Shown piece by piece: positions 46,484 through 54,743 of a DNA stretch of 64,000 nucleotides. The stretch covers positions 345,894 to 409,893 of the forward strand of contig SVUK01000017.1 in assembly GCA_015063325.1 (NCBI GenBank). The letters run 5' to 3'. Origin of the DNA: Oscillospiraceae bacterium. Lineage in GTDB: Bacteria; Bacillota; Clostridia; Oscillospirales; CAG-272. How positions within the stretch are numbered: position 1 is the first letter of the stretch; the number at the start of each line of letters is the position of its first letter. The translations under genes and the position numbers were made by a program. Under the pieces are notes generated by a model. The model was not told where the DNA came from. It worked only from the letters and a program-made list of their open reading frames with translations, and did not search any database.

Positions 46484-46900
46484 ATGTATTCAAAAAGATC
46501 CGGTCGCGGCTCCCTGCCGCCCAGAATGCCTGAAAACTACAGCGGATGGGCATTTCAGCCGCCGGAACCGCCCAAAGACCGTCCGCCGAAATTGGATGAA
46601 AAACCCGAAAACCGCCCTGCTCCGCCGCCTCCGCCAAAGCAAGAGGTTCATGAATCTTATCCGCGTCCGCTTCCGTTTCTTCCGCCGCCTCCAATTCCCG
46701 ATCCACCGCGACCGGAAAAACCGCTTCCTCCTCCCTTTTTTCCGGCTTCAATCGAACATCTGCTTGGAAAAAGCGGTTTTTTACACAATTTGAATCTCGA
46801 TTTTGAAGAGTTGCTTTTGATTGGTTTGATTGTTTTGCTCGGTTCCTCGGGCGAAGACAACGAACTTCCGCTCTTGCTTGCACTTCTGCTCCTTTGCTGA
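46484..46900 (+). CDS. proline-rich protein with acidic-hydrophobic C-terminal tail, third gene of the cluster
   Basis: 138 residues. The first 100 are rich in Pro, with PAPPPPPKQEV and PFLPPPPIPDPPRPEKPLPP. The C-terminus is unusual: DFEELLLIGLIVLLGSSGED, then NELPLLLALLLLC, two Leu-rich stretches split by an acidic loop. Such Leu-rich tails recur in small clostridial proteins, some thought to be linked to spores; the function is not known. AGGAGG is 8 bases upstream. Membrane association by the tail is likely. Confidence 0.75.
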   Translation: MYSKRSGRGSLPPRMPENYSGWAFQPPEPPKDRPPKLDEKPENRPAPPPPPKQEVHESYPRPLPFLPPPPIPDPPRPEKPLPPPFFPASIEHLLGKSGFLHNLNLDFEELLLIGLIVLLGSSGEDNELPLLLALLLLC

Positions 46901-46924
46901 AATTTGTTTTTTGACAAAAAGCGC

Positions 46925-46953
46925 TTGCAAATGAAAGCATTTTAATGTATAAT
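46925..46953 (+). promoter_or_regulatory. sigma-A promoter of the VanZ/phosphoesterase gene
   Basis: TTGCAA (46925-46930), 17 bp, TATAAT (46948-46953), with a TG just before the -10. Confidence 0.78.
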
Positions 46954-46995
46954 TATATAAAAAGATTGAAATTCTCATTTTCAAGAGGATAAAAG

Positions 46996-47343
46996 ATGAA
47001 GAAAAAAAGGTTGATTCTTTGGCGAATCATTCTCGGCATCCTGATCGTTTTAAACATTGCCGTGATTTTCGGATTTTCGGGTGAAAACGCCGCAAAATCC
47101 TCTCAAACAAGCGGCAGTGTTACCGAAAAGGTTGCCGAGGTGGTCGTTCCCGATTTTGATAAAAAGCCGATAGAAGAACAGAAACAGATTGTGAAAAAAA
47201 TGGAACCGCCGGTTCGCAAACTGGCGCATTTTTCCGAATACGCCTCGCTGGGCGGACTGATATTCCTCTTTCTCCTTTCCTGGGACGGTGCCGTTCTTTG
47301 GCGTTTTTTGCCTCGGTTGGCATTTCGGCAATTTATGCTGTGA
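46996..47343 (+). CDS. VanZ-family membrane protein, N-terminal part (frame ends early)
   Basis: 115 residues in this frame. It starts MKKKRLILWRIILGILIVLN and contains the VanZ hallmarks FGFSGENAAKSSQTSG and KLAHFSEYASLGGLIFLFLL. After WRFLPRLAFRQFML it stops, but the rest of VanZ (TDELHQKFSFGRAASFLDWL) continues in the -1 frame. The change of frame falls at CGT TTT TTG (47302-47310), in which T TTT TTG (47304-47310) is a canonical -1 slippery heptamer in register. A single missing T would have the same effect. VanZ proteins are membrane proteins of poorly known function, first met with teicoplanin resistance. Confidence 0.75.
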   Translation: MKKKRLILWRIILGILIVLNIAVIFGFSGENAAKSSQTSGSVTEKVAEVVVPDFDKKPIEEQKQIVKKMEPPVRKLAHFSEYASLGGLIFLFLLSWDGAVLWRFLPRLAFRQFML

Positions 47344-48242
47344 CCGACGAGTTGCACCAGAAATTCTCCTTTGGTCGTGCGGCGAGCTTTTTGGATTGGT
47401 TGATTGATACATCGGGCGCTTTGGTTGCCTGCTCCATTCTGCTTTTGATTCGTTTTTTTGTTCTTCAGGCACAAAAAAAACCGAAAAAAATTAAAACGAC
47501 AGTTTACACGATCCCCTCTGCGAAAATTAAAAAAGCCCTTTGTTTTGCCGTTATTGCCGACGCGCACGGGCACTACAATCCCATCCTTCCGAATCTTTTG
47601 CGTCAAGCCGCCCCCGACGCCATTCTGATTCCCGGCGATTTGACCGAACCGGACGCGATTCGGAAAATGGAAAAATCAGTTTTTGATTTTTTGACGGATT
47701 GTACATCAATTGCACCAACCTACTATTCGCTCGGAAATCACGAATGCGGAACTTCGCGCAAGGGAAATCCGTTTGCAAAGCCGCGCAAGAAAGAACTCCC
47801 CACCGACTTTGCAGAACAAGTGGCAAAAACCGGTACTGTTCTGCTGCGTAACGACTGCATTTCGCAAAACGACGTTTGGTTTTGCGGTTTGGATTCGGGT
47901 TTTGACAGTGGAAAAAATGCGCCCGACGCCGACGCGCTTGCAAAATTTGACGCACTGCCCGGTTTTCGCGTTTTGCTTTGCCATCATCCCGAATATTTTG
48001 TACCTTTCATTCAAAAAACGAGCATTGATTTGGTCGTTTGCGGTCATGCCCACGGCGGTCACTGGCGGCTTTTCGGGCGCGGTATTTATGCGCCTGATCA
48101 GGGATTATTCCCCAAGTATACCTCCGGGATCGTTGACGGACGTTGCGTAATCTCTCGCGGACTTGACGATCATACCACCATTCCGCGCATCAATAATCCA
48201 CGCGAATTGGTTTTGATTAACTTGATTCCCGAGGAAAAATAA
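47298..48242 (+). CDS. C-terminal half of VanZ fused to a calcineurin-like metallophosphoesterase (-1 frame)
   Basis: This open frame has no ribosome site or suitable start of its own; it is best read as the continuation of the preceding gene after a -1 shift at 47304-47310. The first 60 residues finish VanZ (ISAIYAVTDELHQKFSFGRA and a last helix, VACSILLLIRFFVL). After a basic linker comes a metallophosphoesterase domain: VIADAHGHYN, LIPGDLTEP, YYSLGNHECGTS, VLLCHHPEYF and VVCGHAHGGHWRLFGRG. It resembles YkuE-type phosphoesterases but without their Tat signal; here the VanZ helices would provide the anchor. Whether the domain faces in or out is unknown. Confidence 0.75.
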   Translation: MAFFASVGISAIYAVTDELHQKFSFGRAASFLDWLIDTSGALVACSILLLIRFFVLQAQKKPKKIKTTVYTIPSAKIKKALCFAVIADAHGHYNPILPNLLRQAAPDAILIPGDLTEPDAIRKMEKSVFDFLTDCTSIAPTYYSLGNHECGTSRKGNPFAKPRKKELPTDFAEQVAKTGTVLLRNDCISQNDVWFCGLDSGFDSGKNAPDADALAKFDALPGFRVLLCHHPEYFVPFIQKTSIDLVVCGHAHGGHWRLFGRGIYAPDQGLFPKYTSGIVDGRCVISRGLDDHTTIPRINNPRELVLINLIPEEK

Positions 48243-48245
48243 AAG

Positions 48246-48283
48246 TGGGGCGGTTTCCATTCTTGGAACCGCCTCGCTTTTCT
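48246..48283 (+). terminator. terminator after the VanZ/phosphoesterase gene
   Basis: GGCGGTTTCC / GGAACCGCC with one bulged T (48249-48258, 48265-48273), then CGCTTTTCTCTTT. Confidence 0.75.
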
Positions 48284-48314
48284 CTTTATTTGAATTATCG
48301 ATTTGAATTATCGC

Positions 48315-49703
48315 TTATTTGTTTATATCTTCGTCAATCGCTTTCGCCGCCGCTTTTCCGGCTCCCATTGCAAGAATAACGGTTGCGGCACCGGTAACGG
48401 CATCACCGCCGGCGTAAACATGCGAAAGCGACGTTCTGCCGGTTGCCTCCTCGGTGACGATACCGCCGCGCCGGTTAACTTCCAACCCCTCTGTAGTCGT
48501 TTTGATAAGCGGATTGGGCGAGGTACCGATGGCGATGATCACGCAGTCGCACGCCAACTCGTATTCCGACCCGGGAATTTCCACCGGGCTTCTTCTGCCC
48601 GAAGCATCCGGCTCACCGAGTTCCATTTTGATTACGCGCATTCCGCGCACAAACCCCGTCTCATCTCCCAAAATCTCGGTCGGATTGTTCAAAAGACGGA
48701 ATTCAACTCCCTCCTCCATGGCATGTTCGACCTCTTCTTTTCTTGCCGGAAGTTCTTCCAGCGAACGCCGATAAACGATAAAGACCTCCTCTGCGCCCAG
48801 TCGCATTGCACTGCGCGCCGCGTCCATAGCAACATTGCCGCCGCCGACGACAACCACCTTTTTTGCCGCTTGAATGGGCGTTGCGCTATCCGGCAAATAG
48901 GATTTCATCAGGTTGACGCGCGTTAAAAATTCATTGGCGGAATAGACGCCTTTGAGATTTTCCCCCGGAATCTTCATAAAACGAGGGAGTCCGGCCCCGG
49001 AACCGATGAAAACGGCTTCAAAGCCCTCTTCTTCCATCAGTTCTTGCACAGAAACCGTTCTGCCGACCACTGTGTTAACTTCAATTTTTACGCCTAACTC
49101 CTTGAGCGTTTCGATCTCTTTGGCAACAATCGCTTTGGGAAGACGGAACTCGGGAATTCCGTAAACAAGAACACCACCGGCGGTATGTAACGCCTCAAAA
49201 ACGGTGACTTGATAGCCGCGCCTTGCAAGATCGCCGGCACAGGTCAAGCCGGCAGGTCCCGAACCGATAACGGCAACCTTATGCCCATTGGATTCGACCG
49301 GTTCGGCGTGCAATCCGGCTTGCTCATTATGGCGATCGGCGACAAAGCGCTCCAACCGACCGATGCCGACCGGCTCGCCTTTGATACCGCGCACGCATTT
49401 GCCTTCGCACTGCGTTTCCTGCGGACAAACTCTTCCGCAAACGGCAGGAAGCGAGCTGGACTCGGTTATGATCTGATATGCCTCCTCAAATTCGCCGACT
49501 TTAACCTTTTGAATGAAGCGCGGAATTTCGATTCCGACCGGACATCCGCTGACGCAAGGCATATTCTTACAATTCAAACAGCGCTCCGCCTCGTCAATCG
49601 CCATCTCTTCGGTGTATCCGAGCGCAACCTCGCCGAAATTGCGGCGGCGTACCGCCGGATCCTGCGAGGGCATGGGATTCTTTTTGGGATTCATATTCGG
49701 CAT
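48315..49703 (-). CDS. nfnB: NADH-dependent ferredoxin:NADP+ oxidoreductase subunit B (GltA-like)
   Basis: 462 residues of the glutamate-synthase small-subunit fold. N-terminal [4Fe-4S]-binding Cys are in CLNCKNMPCVSGCP and CGRVCPQETQCEGKCVRG; FAD binding in VAVIGSGPAGLTCAGDL; a second dinucleotide site in KVVVVGGGNVAMDAARSA; and a final FAD segment VYAGGDAVTGAATVILAMG. Alone it would be called glutamate synthase beta, but no large subunit is present and the gene is coupled to an FNR-like partner. That pairing defines NfnAB, which bifurcates electrons between NADH, ferredoxin and NADP+. The ATG at 49703 is favoured over 49709 because AGGTGG would be only one base from the latter. Confidence 0.87.
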   Translation of the reverse strand: MPNMNPKKNPMPSQDPAVRRRNFGEVALGYTEEMAIDEAERCLNCKNMPCVSGCPVGIEIPRFIQKVKVGEFEEAYQIITESSSLPAVCGRVCPQETQCEGKCVRGIKGEPVGIGRLERFVADRHNEQAGLHAEPVESNGHKVAVIGSGPAGLTCAGDLARRGYQVTVFEALHTAGGVLVYGIPEFRLPKAIVAKEIETLKELGVKIEVNTVVGRTVSVQELMEEEGFEAVFIGSGAGLPRFMKIPGENLKGVYSANEFLTRVNLMKSYLPDSATPIQAAKKVVVVGGGNVAMDAARSAMRLGAEEVFIVYRRSLEELPARKEEVEHAMEEGVEFRLLNNPTEILGDETGFVRGMRVIKMELGEPDASGRRSPVEIPGSEYELACDCVIIAIGTSPNPLIKTTTEGLEVNRRGGIVTEEATGRTSLSHVYAGGDAVTGAATVILAMGAGKAAAKAIDEDINK

Positions 49704-49705
49704 GA

Positions 49706-50548
49706 TCATTCCACCTCTTTTTTGAACAGATTGCAGGTCTCTTCGTGCGCTTTCCGCTCAAACGGTCGATACATGGAAGAACGCGCGATGGCTTCGTCAA
49801 AGTCGATCTGGTGTCCGTCGAATTCCGGACCGTCGACACAGGCAAACTTCATTTCGCCGCCCACCGTCAGCCGGCAACAGCCGCACATTCCGGTGCCGTC
49901 GATCATAATCGGATTCATAGAAGCAACCGTTGGAATCCCGTATTCCTTTGTCAGTTTACAAACAAACTTCATCATAGGCAGCGGTCCGATGGTAATGACC
50001 TCGTCGTATTGCTCGCCGCCCTCGATCAGCGAGCGGAGCGCATCGGTCACAAGTCCCTTTTCTCCCCAGCTTCCGTCATCCGACATCCGCACAAATCGAT
50101 CGGACGCTTCCTCAAATTCCTTTTCCAAAATGACAAGATCCTTGGTGCGGAATCCGGCAACGGTATGTACAATTGTGCCCAACCGGTGAAATTTCTTTGC
50201 AACCGGATAAGCAATGGCGCATCCAACGCCACCGCCCACCACCGCAATTTTTTTCTTTCCGGCTGTATTCGTTGCTTTGCCGAGCGGTCCTACAAAATCA
50301 TGCAGTGCATCGCCCTCATTTAAATGGTTCAGTTTTTCGGTAGTTGCTCCCACCACCTGAAAGATGATGGTAACGCTCCCCTCGGACAAATCATAATCGG
50401 CGATGGTAAGCGGAATGCGCTCTCCATCGGCATCCGTTCTCAAAATGATAAACTGCCCTGGATTCGCTTTTTTTGCAACGGCAGGCGCTTCGATTTTCAT
50501 CAGCGTAACCGTTGGATTAAGCGATTGCTTTTTCAGGATGCGGAACAT
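49706..50548 (-). CDS. nfnA: NADH-dependent ferredoxin:NADP+ oxidoreductase subunit A (FNR-like)
   Basis: 280 residues. A flavin-binding barrel (NPGQFIILRTDADGERIPLT) is followed by an NAD-binding domain (KIAVVGGGVGCAIAYPVAKK) and a C-terminal [2Fe-2S] site (DGTGMCGCCRLTVGGEMKFA, then C). It is related to dihydroorotate dehydrogenase electron-transfer and sulfide dehydrogenase subunits (SudB). The frame is open upstream, but AAAGGAG lies 7 bases before the ATG at 50548, where the family N-terminus MFRILKKQSLNP begins. Its stop lies next to the start of nfnB, consistent with a coupled heterodimer. Confidence 0.88.
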   Translation of the reverse strand: MFRILKKQSLNPTVTLMKIEAPAVAKKANPGQFIILRTDADGERIPLTIADYDLSEGSVTIIFQVVGATTEKLNHLNEGDALHDFVGPLGKATNTAGKKKIAVVGGGVGCAIAYPVAKKFHRLGTIVHTVAGFRTKDLVILEKEFEEASDRFVRMSDDGSWGEKGLVTDALRSLIEGGEQYDEVITIGPLPMMKFVCKLTKEYGIPTVASMNPIMIDGTGMCGCCRLTVGGEMKFACVDGPEFDGHQIDFDEAIARSSMYRPFERKAHEETCNLFKKEVE

Positions 50549-50612
50549 GTTTTTTCTCCTTTTTGGCTTTGAAAATGGATCAGATTGCAAAAAGCAAAAT
50601 GCTTTGCTCTCT

Positions 50613-50641
50613 ATTATACATTCTTTGCTCTGAAAATGCAA
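50613..50641 (-). promoter_or_regulatory. sigma-A promoter of nfnAB
   Basis: On the minus strand, TTGCAT (50641-50636), 17 bp, TATAAT (50618-50613). It diverges from the holB promoter 44 bases away. Confidence 0.75.
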
Positions 50642-50684
50642 TACCAAATTGTAATTTTTTCATAAAATTGCTATGTCGTCGTTC

Positions 50685-50713
50685 TTGACAAAAAAATATT
50701 TATATGTTATAAT
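50685..50713 (+). promoter_or_regulatory. consensus sigma-A promoter of holB-ricT
   Basis: TTGACA (50685-50690), 17 bp, TATAAT (50708-50713). Confidence 0.88.
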
Positions 50714-50807
50714 ATTATGAAAAGTTGTGTGCAAAGGTTGCTGTTTTTTTGCAAGAAAAGCAGTTTTTGTCCGCACTTTTTCCAAAATCTGCAAAGGAGG
50801 CGGCTTG

Positions 50808-51845
50808 ATGAAATCCTTTTTCCCGACTTTTTTCGGCAACGAGTCGCTTCGCTCGGCGCTCGGCGAGGAAATTCTTTCAGACCGTCTTGGTCACGCCTAT
50901 ATTCTGGAAGGTCCTTTGGGAACCGGGAAACATACGCTTGCCTTTCAAATTGCCGCCGCACTTGCCTGTGAGCAAAAGACCGAGGACGGCGTTCCGCTTC
51001 CCTGCATGCAATGTCCTTCCTGCCGCAAGATTCTTTCGGGAAACTCACCCGATGTGATTTTCGTCGGTCGGGAGGATGGAAAAGCGACCATTGGTGTTGA
51101 CACAATCCGTGAAACACGCAATTTTTCTTACATGGCGCCGAACGAATTGGAAGATAAAATCTACATTTTTGAAGACGCTCAAGCGATGACTCCCGCAGCG
51201 CAGAATGCGCTTTTGCTAATTTTGGAAGAACCGCCTGCCTATTTGCGTTTTTTTCTGTTGACAGACGGTTCGATCCCACTTTTGGAAACGATCCGCAGTC
51301 GCGCGCCGACGCTTCGCCTTACCCGTCTTTCAAAACCGCTCCTGCAAGAAAAACTATTGGAAACCGAACCGGAAGCGCGCGCATTACAGGCACAATCCCC
51401 CACCGAATTTCGCGAACTGATTGCAGCGGCGGACGGAAGCATGGGGCGCGCAAAAAAAATGCTGGATCCGAAATTTCGGCAATCGGTATTAGAGGACCGG
51501 CGCATGGCGCGCTCCTTCGCCGAGCTTGCCGCAAGCCGATCTAAGGCATCCACGGCGATTCCTTTTCTGAACGGATTCGGATCGCGCCGCGAAGAGGTCA
51601 TCAACAGGCTTTTGATGATTCTCCTCTGCATTCGGGATCTTTCATTGTTAAAGCAATCCGAAACCGCGCCGCTATGCTTTTTTGACGACCGCGAGGAAGC
51701 AACCGATCTCGCTTTTCGTTTTACCGCACCCGAATTGATGCGCTATTCGCGCGAGATCTCTTCGGCAATGGACGCGCTTTACCGAAATGCGAACATTCGC
51801 CTTGTCCTGACCCGTTTTGCAATGCATACGGGGTTATTATCCTGA
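50808..51845 (+). CDS. holB: DNA polymerase III subunit delta'
   Basis: The subunit is part of the clamp loader that places the beta clamp on DNA. It has 345 residues. An AAA+ core begins with AYILEGPLGTGKHTLAFQIA (Walker A), a zinc-binding module has CMQCPSCRKI with the upstream ACEQK Cys, and the sensor region reads AQNALLLILEEPPAYLRFFL. The C-terminal collar is helical. The ATG at 50808, 7 bases after GGAGG, is preferred over an upstream in-frame ATG at 50727. It is followed by ricT, as in many Firmicutes. Confidence 0.92.
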   Translation: MKSFFPTFFGNESLRSALGEEILSDRLGHAYILEGPLGTGKHTLAFQIAAALACEQKTEDGVPLPCMQCPSCRKILSGNSPDVIFVGREDGKATIGVDTIRETRNFSYMAPNELEDKIYIFEDAQAMTPAAQNALLLILEEPPAYLRFFLLTDGSIPLLETIRSRAPTLRLTRLSKPLLQEKLLETEPEARALQAQSPTEFRELIAAADGSMGRAKKMLDPKFRQSVLEDRRMARSFAELAASRSKASTAIPFLNGFGSRREEVINRLLMILLCIRDLSLLKQSETAPLCFFDDREEATDLAFRFTAPELMRYSREISSAMDALYRNANIRLVLTRFAMHTGLLS

Positions 51846-51880
51846 CCTTTTTTCAAAGTCCACAGAAAGGATTTTCATCC

Positions 51881-53317
51881 ATGAACGACGAACAGAATCA
51901 AAAGAATCATAACGTCTCCCCGAATGCCGGAAACGACACAAATCAAGGACGAAACCGCCGCCGTCACCGCGGCGGAAAGCACCACAGCGGAGGAGATCGA
52001 AAACATGCTCCGCAAGCTGTGCAAAACGTTGATCGCAGGTCTTCAGATCAGCAACAACCTGCCGTTTCCCCTACCGCGCAGACCGCTCCGGAAAAGCAAA
52101 ATACGAATTCACAGGCATCGAACCGCTCGCGCCGCAACCGCCACCGCGGAAAAGGCGGTAAAGACAGAAATCGAGGAATTGCCGACCTTTACGGTCAGCC
52201 GACCGAAGCTGAAACGCTCTCAATGGAAGAATTACGCGCGCAGATCGTACTTCAATCGGCAGACGGAACAAAACCGACCGTTTCAATTTCCAATCCTGTT
52301 TTCAAAACGGAAGAGACTTCGACCCCTGCTTCGGCTCCGTCTTTCTTCAACCAAACACCGACGACCGAAGAATTGCCGCAAGTGGAAGACTTTTCGTTGG
52401 ATTCGTCTCCGGTTGTTTTTGCCTACCGTTCCATTGCGCCGGAAGATCGCATTGAGATTATCGGCGTTCGTTTCCGCTCTTCCGGAAAAGTTTATTTCTT
52501 TGATCCCAAGGGCAAAACCGCTCGTCAGGGAGATTTTGCCGTTGTTGACACGGCGCGCGGTCCCGAATTCGGTGAAATTGCCTTCGCAAATCGCGTCATT
52601 TCCAAAAAGGATCTTCAATCTCCACTGCGTCCCCTGCTCCGCATTGCAACAAAAGAGGACAGGGATGTGAATGCGGAAAATCGCGCTCGCGAAAAGGAAG
52701 CCGCCGAAATTTTCCGCAAAAAAGTGGCAGAACACAAGCTTGAAATGAAGTTGATCGATGTACAGTTTGCTTTCGACAACTCCAAACTGCTCTTCTACTT
52801 TACCTCTGACGGACGCGTCGATTTTCGCGATTTAGTCAAAGATCTTGCCGGCATTTTTCACACCCGGATTGAACTGCGGCAGATTGGAATTCGCGACGAG
52901 GCAAAACTCCTTGGCGGACTCGGCGCATGCGGTCGTCCTCTCTGTTGCGCTTCTTTCCTTTCCGATTTCGTTCAGGTATCGATCAAAATGGCAAAAGAGC
53001 AAGGACTTTCGCTCAATTCGGCAAAAATTTCCGGTACCTGCGGCAGACTGATGTGCTGCTTGCGCTATGAGACCGAATCATATGCGCAAGAACTGAAGCT
53101 GACGCCTCCGGTAGGATCGACGGTAAAAACCGCGGATGGGATTGGCGAAGTGGTTTCCAACAATCCCATTGCCGGAACAATTCGGGTACGATTAACCGAA
53201 TCCGAAGCATTTAAACAATATAAACGCGAGGAAGCAACCGTTCTTTCGCGCGGCAAACGCGCGGCAGAAGACACGGAATCCGACGATTTGCAGTCCGATA
53301 CCGATACAAATCAATAA
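51881..53317 (+). CDS. ricT: PSP1-domain protein RicT (YaaT), with long basic N-terminal extension
   Basis: RicT (YaaT) of B. subtilis acts with RicA and RicF in mRNA maturation with RNase Y and promotes sporulation phosphorelay activity. Here the 478 residues split into a low-complexity basic N-terminus (1 to about 170, with RNRRRHRGGKHHSGG and RSRRNRHRGKGGKDRNRG) and the PSP1 core. The core has the Cys set used for iron-sulfur binding: GLGACGRPLCCASFLSDF and SGTCGRLMCCLRYE. The usual protein is about 275-300 residues. The long Arg/Gly tail looks RNA-binding. AGAAAGGA precedes the ATG. Synteny with holB supports the call. Confidence 0.92.
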   Translation: MNDEQNQKNHNVSPNAGNDTNQGRNRRRHRGGKHHSGGDRKHAPQAVQNVDRRSSDQQQPAVSPTAQTAPEKQNTNSQASNRSRRNRHRGKGGKDRNRGIADLYGQPTEAETLSMEELRAQIVLQSADGTKPTVSISNPVFKTEETSTPASAPSFFNQTPTTEELPQVEDFSLDSSPVVFAYRSIAPEDRIEIIGVRFRSSGKVYFFDPKGKTARQGDFAVVDTARGPEFGEIAFANRVISKKDLQSPLRPLLRIATKEDRDVNAENRAREKEAAEIFRKKVAEHKLEMKLIDVQFAFDNSKLLFYFTSDGRVDFRDLVKDLAGIFHTRIELRQIGIRDEAKLLGGLGACGRPLCCASFLSDFVQVSIKMAKEQGLSLNSAKISGTCGRLMCCLRYETESYAQELKLTPPVGSTVKTADGIGEVVSNNPIAGTIRVRLTESEAFKQYKREEATVLSRGKRAAEDTESDDLQSDTDTNQ

Positions 53318-53368
53318 CTCATAACAATAAAAATAACAATAAAAAACAAAATTTTTTCCCGAAAACTG

Positions 53369-53396
53369 TTGCAAAATTCGAAAAATATGTTAGAAT
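53369..53396 (+). promoter_or_regulatory. sigma-A promoter of the ferredoxin gene
   Basis: TTGCAA (53369-53374), 16 bp, TAGAAT (53391-53396). Confidence 0.7.
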
Positions 53397-53429
53397 AGTA
53401 TTGTACCAAATTTTCAGGAGGACAAAACA

Positions 53430-53600
53430 ATGGCATACAAGATTTCCGATGATTGCGTTGCTTGCGGCGCTTGCGCCGGCGAGTGCCCTGTCGGCGCCAT
53501 CAGCGAAGGCGACGGCAAATTTGAAATTGATGCGAACACCTGCATCAGTTGCGGTGCTTGCGCAGGCGTTTGCCCTGTCGGCGCACCTGCCGAAGCCTAA
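53430..53600 (+). CDS. 2[4Fe-4S] clostridial-type ferredoxin
   Basis: 56 residues with two perfect cluster motifs, CVACGACAGECP and CISCGACAGVCP. It is a small soluble low-potential electron carrier and a likely partner for NfnAB encoded nearby. CAGGAGG lies 8 bases before the ATG; it has its own promoter and a strong terminator, so it is probably transcribed alone and at high level. Confidence 0.96.
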   Translation: MAYKISDDCVACGACAGECPVGAISEGDGKFEIDANTCISCGACAGVCPVGAPAEA

Positions 53601-53621
53601 AGATACATCTTCGGCGAAATC

Positions 53622-53657
53622 CGGCGGAGCAGAATGATTTTTCTGCTCCGCCGTTTT
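53622..53657 (+). terminator. terminator of the ferredoxin gene
   Basis: CGGCGGAGCAGAA / TTCTGCTCCGCCG, 13 bp, loop TGATTT, followed by TTTTC. Confidence 0.9.
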
Positions 53658-53680
53658 CATTCCGAACCTGGAGAATGTTT

Positions 53681-54463
53681 ATGAAAAATGAAATCCCCCT
53701 CTCCCCGGACGAACGCCTGGATGAGGTCAATGAGAATCTTTGGCTGATTCAAAAGAAAAACGGATTAACCTTCGGCACCGACGCTTATCTGCTTGCCGCT
53801 TTCGCTCGCCCTGCCCCCTCCTCTTTTGCGGTGGAACTCGGCGGCGGAACCGGAATCGTATCTTTTTTATTGGCGAGAAAAGAAAAAGTGCGGTCGGTCG
53901 CGGCGGTGGAAATTCAAAAATCCTTTGCTGAACTGATTGAACGAAACGCCGCGCTGAACGATCTTTCCGCGCGCGTTTATCCGCTTTGCAAAGACATTCG
54001 AAAAATCGGCAAACGCGATTTTGAATTACAACCGGTCCTTGTAGTTGCCAATCCCCCATACCTTGCAAAAAACTCCGGGAAAACAAATCTTTCACCGGAA
54101 AAAGAAATTGCGCGGCACGAATGCTTCGGCGATATTTTTGATTTTTGTGCCTGTGCAGGGCGCATTCTCGGCTCAGGCGGACGTTTTGTGACCGTTTGGC
54201 GTGCCGAACGGCTCTCGGATCTTTATGCCGCTCTGCGAGAAAATCGAATGGAACCAAAGCGAACGATTTTCATTCACGCCGATCAGGACGCTCCCCCGTG
54301 CGGCGTTTTAACAGAAGCCGTGAAGGACGCTTCTGTCGGTTTGCGTGTACTGCCGCCCCTCTTTTTATATGAAAGAGAAATTGAAAAAGACGGATCTCGC
54401 AAATTGACGCCCGAAGCGGAGCGAATTTATGAAACCTGCGCCTTTCCCGATTGCGGCGCATGA
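53681..54463 (+). CDS. tRNA1(Val) (adenine(37)-N6)-methyltransferase-like (TrmN6/YabB)
   Basis: 260 residues, an N6-adenine methyltransferase fold. An N-terminal RLDEVNENLWLIQKKNGLTF segment is typical of the family; motif I is AVELGGGTGIVSFLLA; the catalytic motif is VVANPPYLAKNSG. In B. subtilis the orthologue (yabB) lies in the same holB-ricT neighbourhood, which supports the call. The ATG at 53681 follows GGAG by 7 bases, while upstream frame extension would run through the ferredoxin terminator. Confidence 0.88.
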   Translation: MKNEIPLSPDERLDEVNENLWLIQKKNGLTFGTDAYLLAAFARPAPSSFAVELGGGTGIVSFLLARKEKVRSVAAVEIQKSFAELIERNAALNDLSARVYPLCKDIRKIGKRDFELQPVLVVANPPYLAKNSGKTNLSPEKEIARHECFGDIFDFCACAGRILGSGGRFVTVWRAERLSDLYAALRENRMEPKRTIFIHADQDAPPCGVLTEAVKDASVGLRVLPPLFLYEREIEKDGSRKLTPEAERIYETCAFPDCGA

Positions 54464-54551
54464 ACATCGAATTTCTGTTCATCAAAATATTTGTTTATCA
54501 AAACAAAACATAACACATAAATCATAACACCACAGAAATGGAAAAAAGAAG

Positions 54552-54740
54552 ATGAAACACTCAATTTTGAAAATTGCACTTTTGGCAGGGACCGCATATT
54601 TGATTGTCAAAGCCGTGAAAAAGACAAAAGAAGCAATGGAAAAGCAAGCCGAAGCCGACGCCGCAATGGCGGAAGAAGTCGCCGCAGAAGCGGTGCAAAA
54701 CGACGGCGAACCGCGAAAAGCCGAAGAAGCAGCCGACTGA
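54552..54740 (+). CDS. small single-helix membrane protein
   Basis: 62 residues: a hydrophobic N-terminal helix (ILKIALLAGTAYLIVKAV), a Lys cluster, then an Ala/Glu-rich tail that may form a coiled coil. The ribosome site is weak (AAAAGAAG). It ends 3 bases before the next gene and is probably co-transcribed with it. No family recognised. Confidence 0.6.
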   Translation: MKHSILKIALLAGTAYLIVKAVKKTKEAMEKQAEADAAMAEEVAAEAVQNDGEPRKAEEAAD

Positions 54741-54743
54741 ATT

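Noticed and set aside
48315..49703. Glutamate synthase small subunit as the final call
   Set aside because: No large subunit is adjacent, and the coupled FNR-like gene points to NfnAB.
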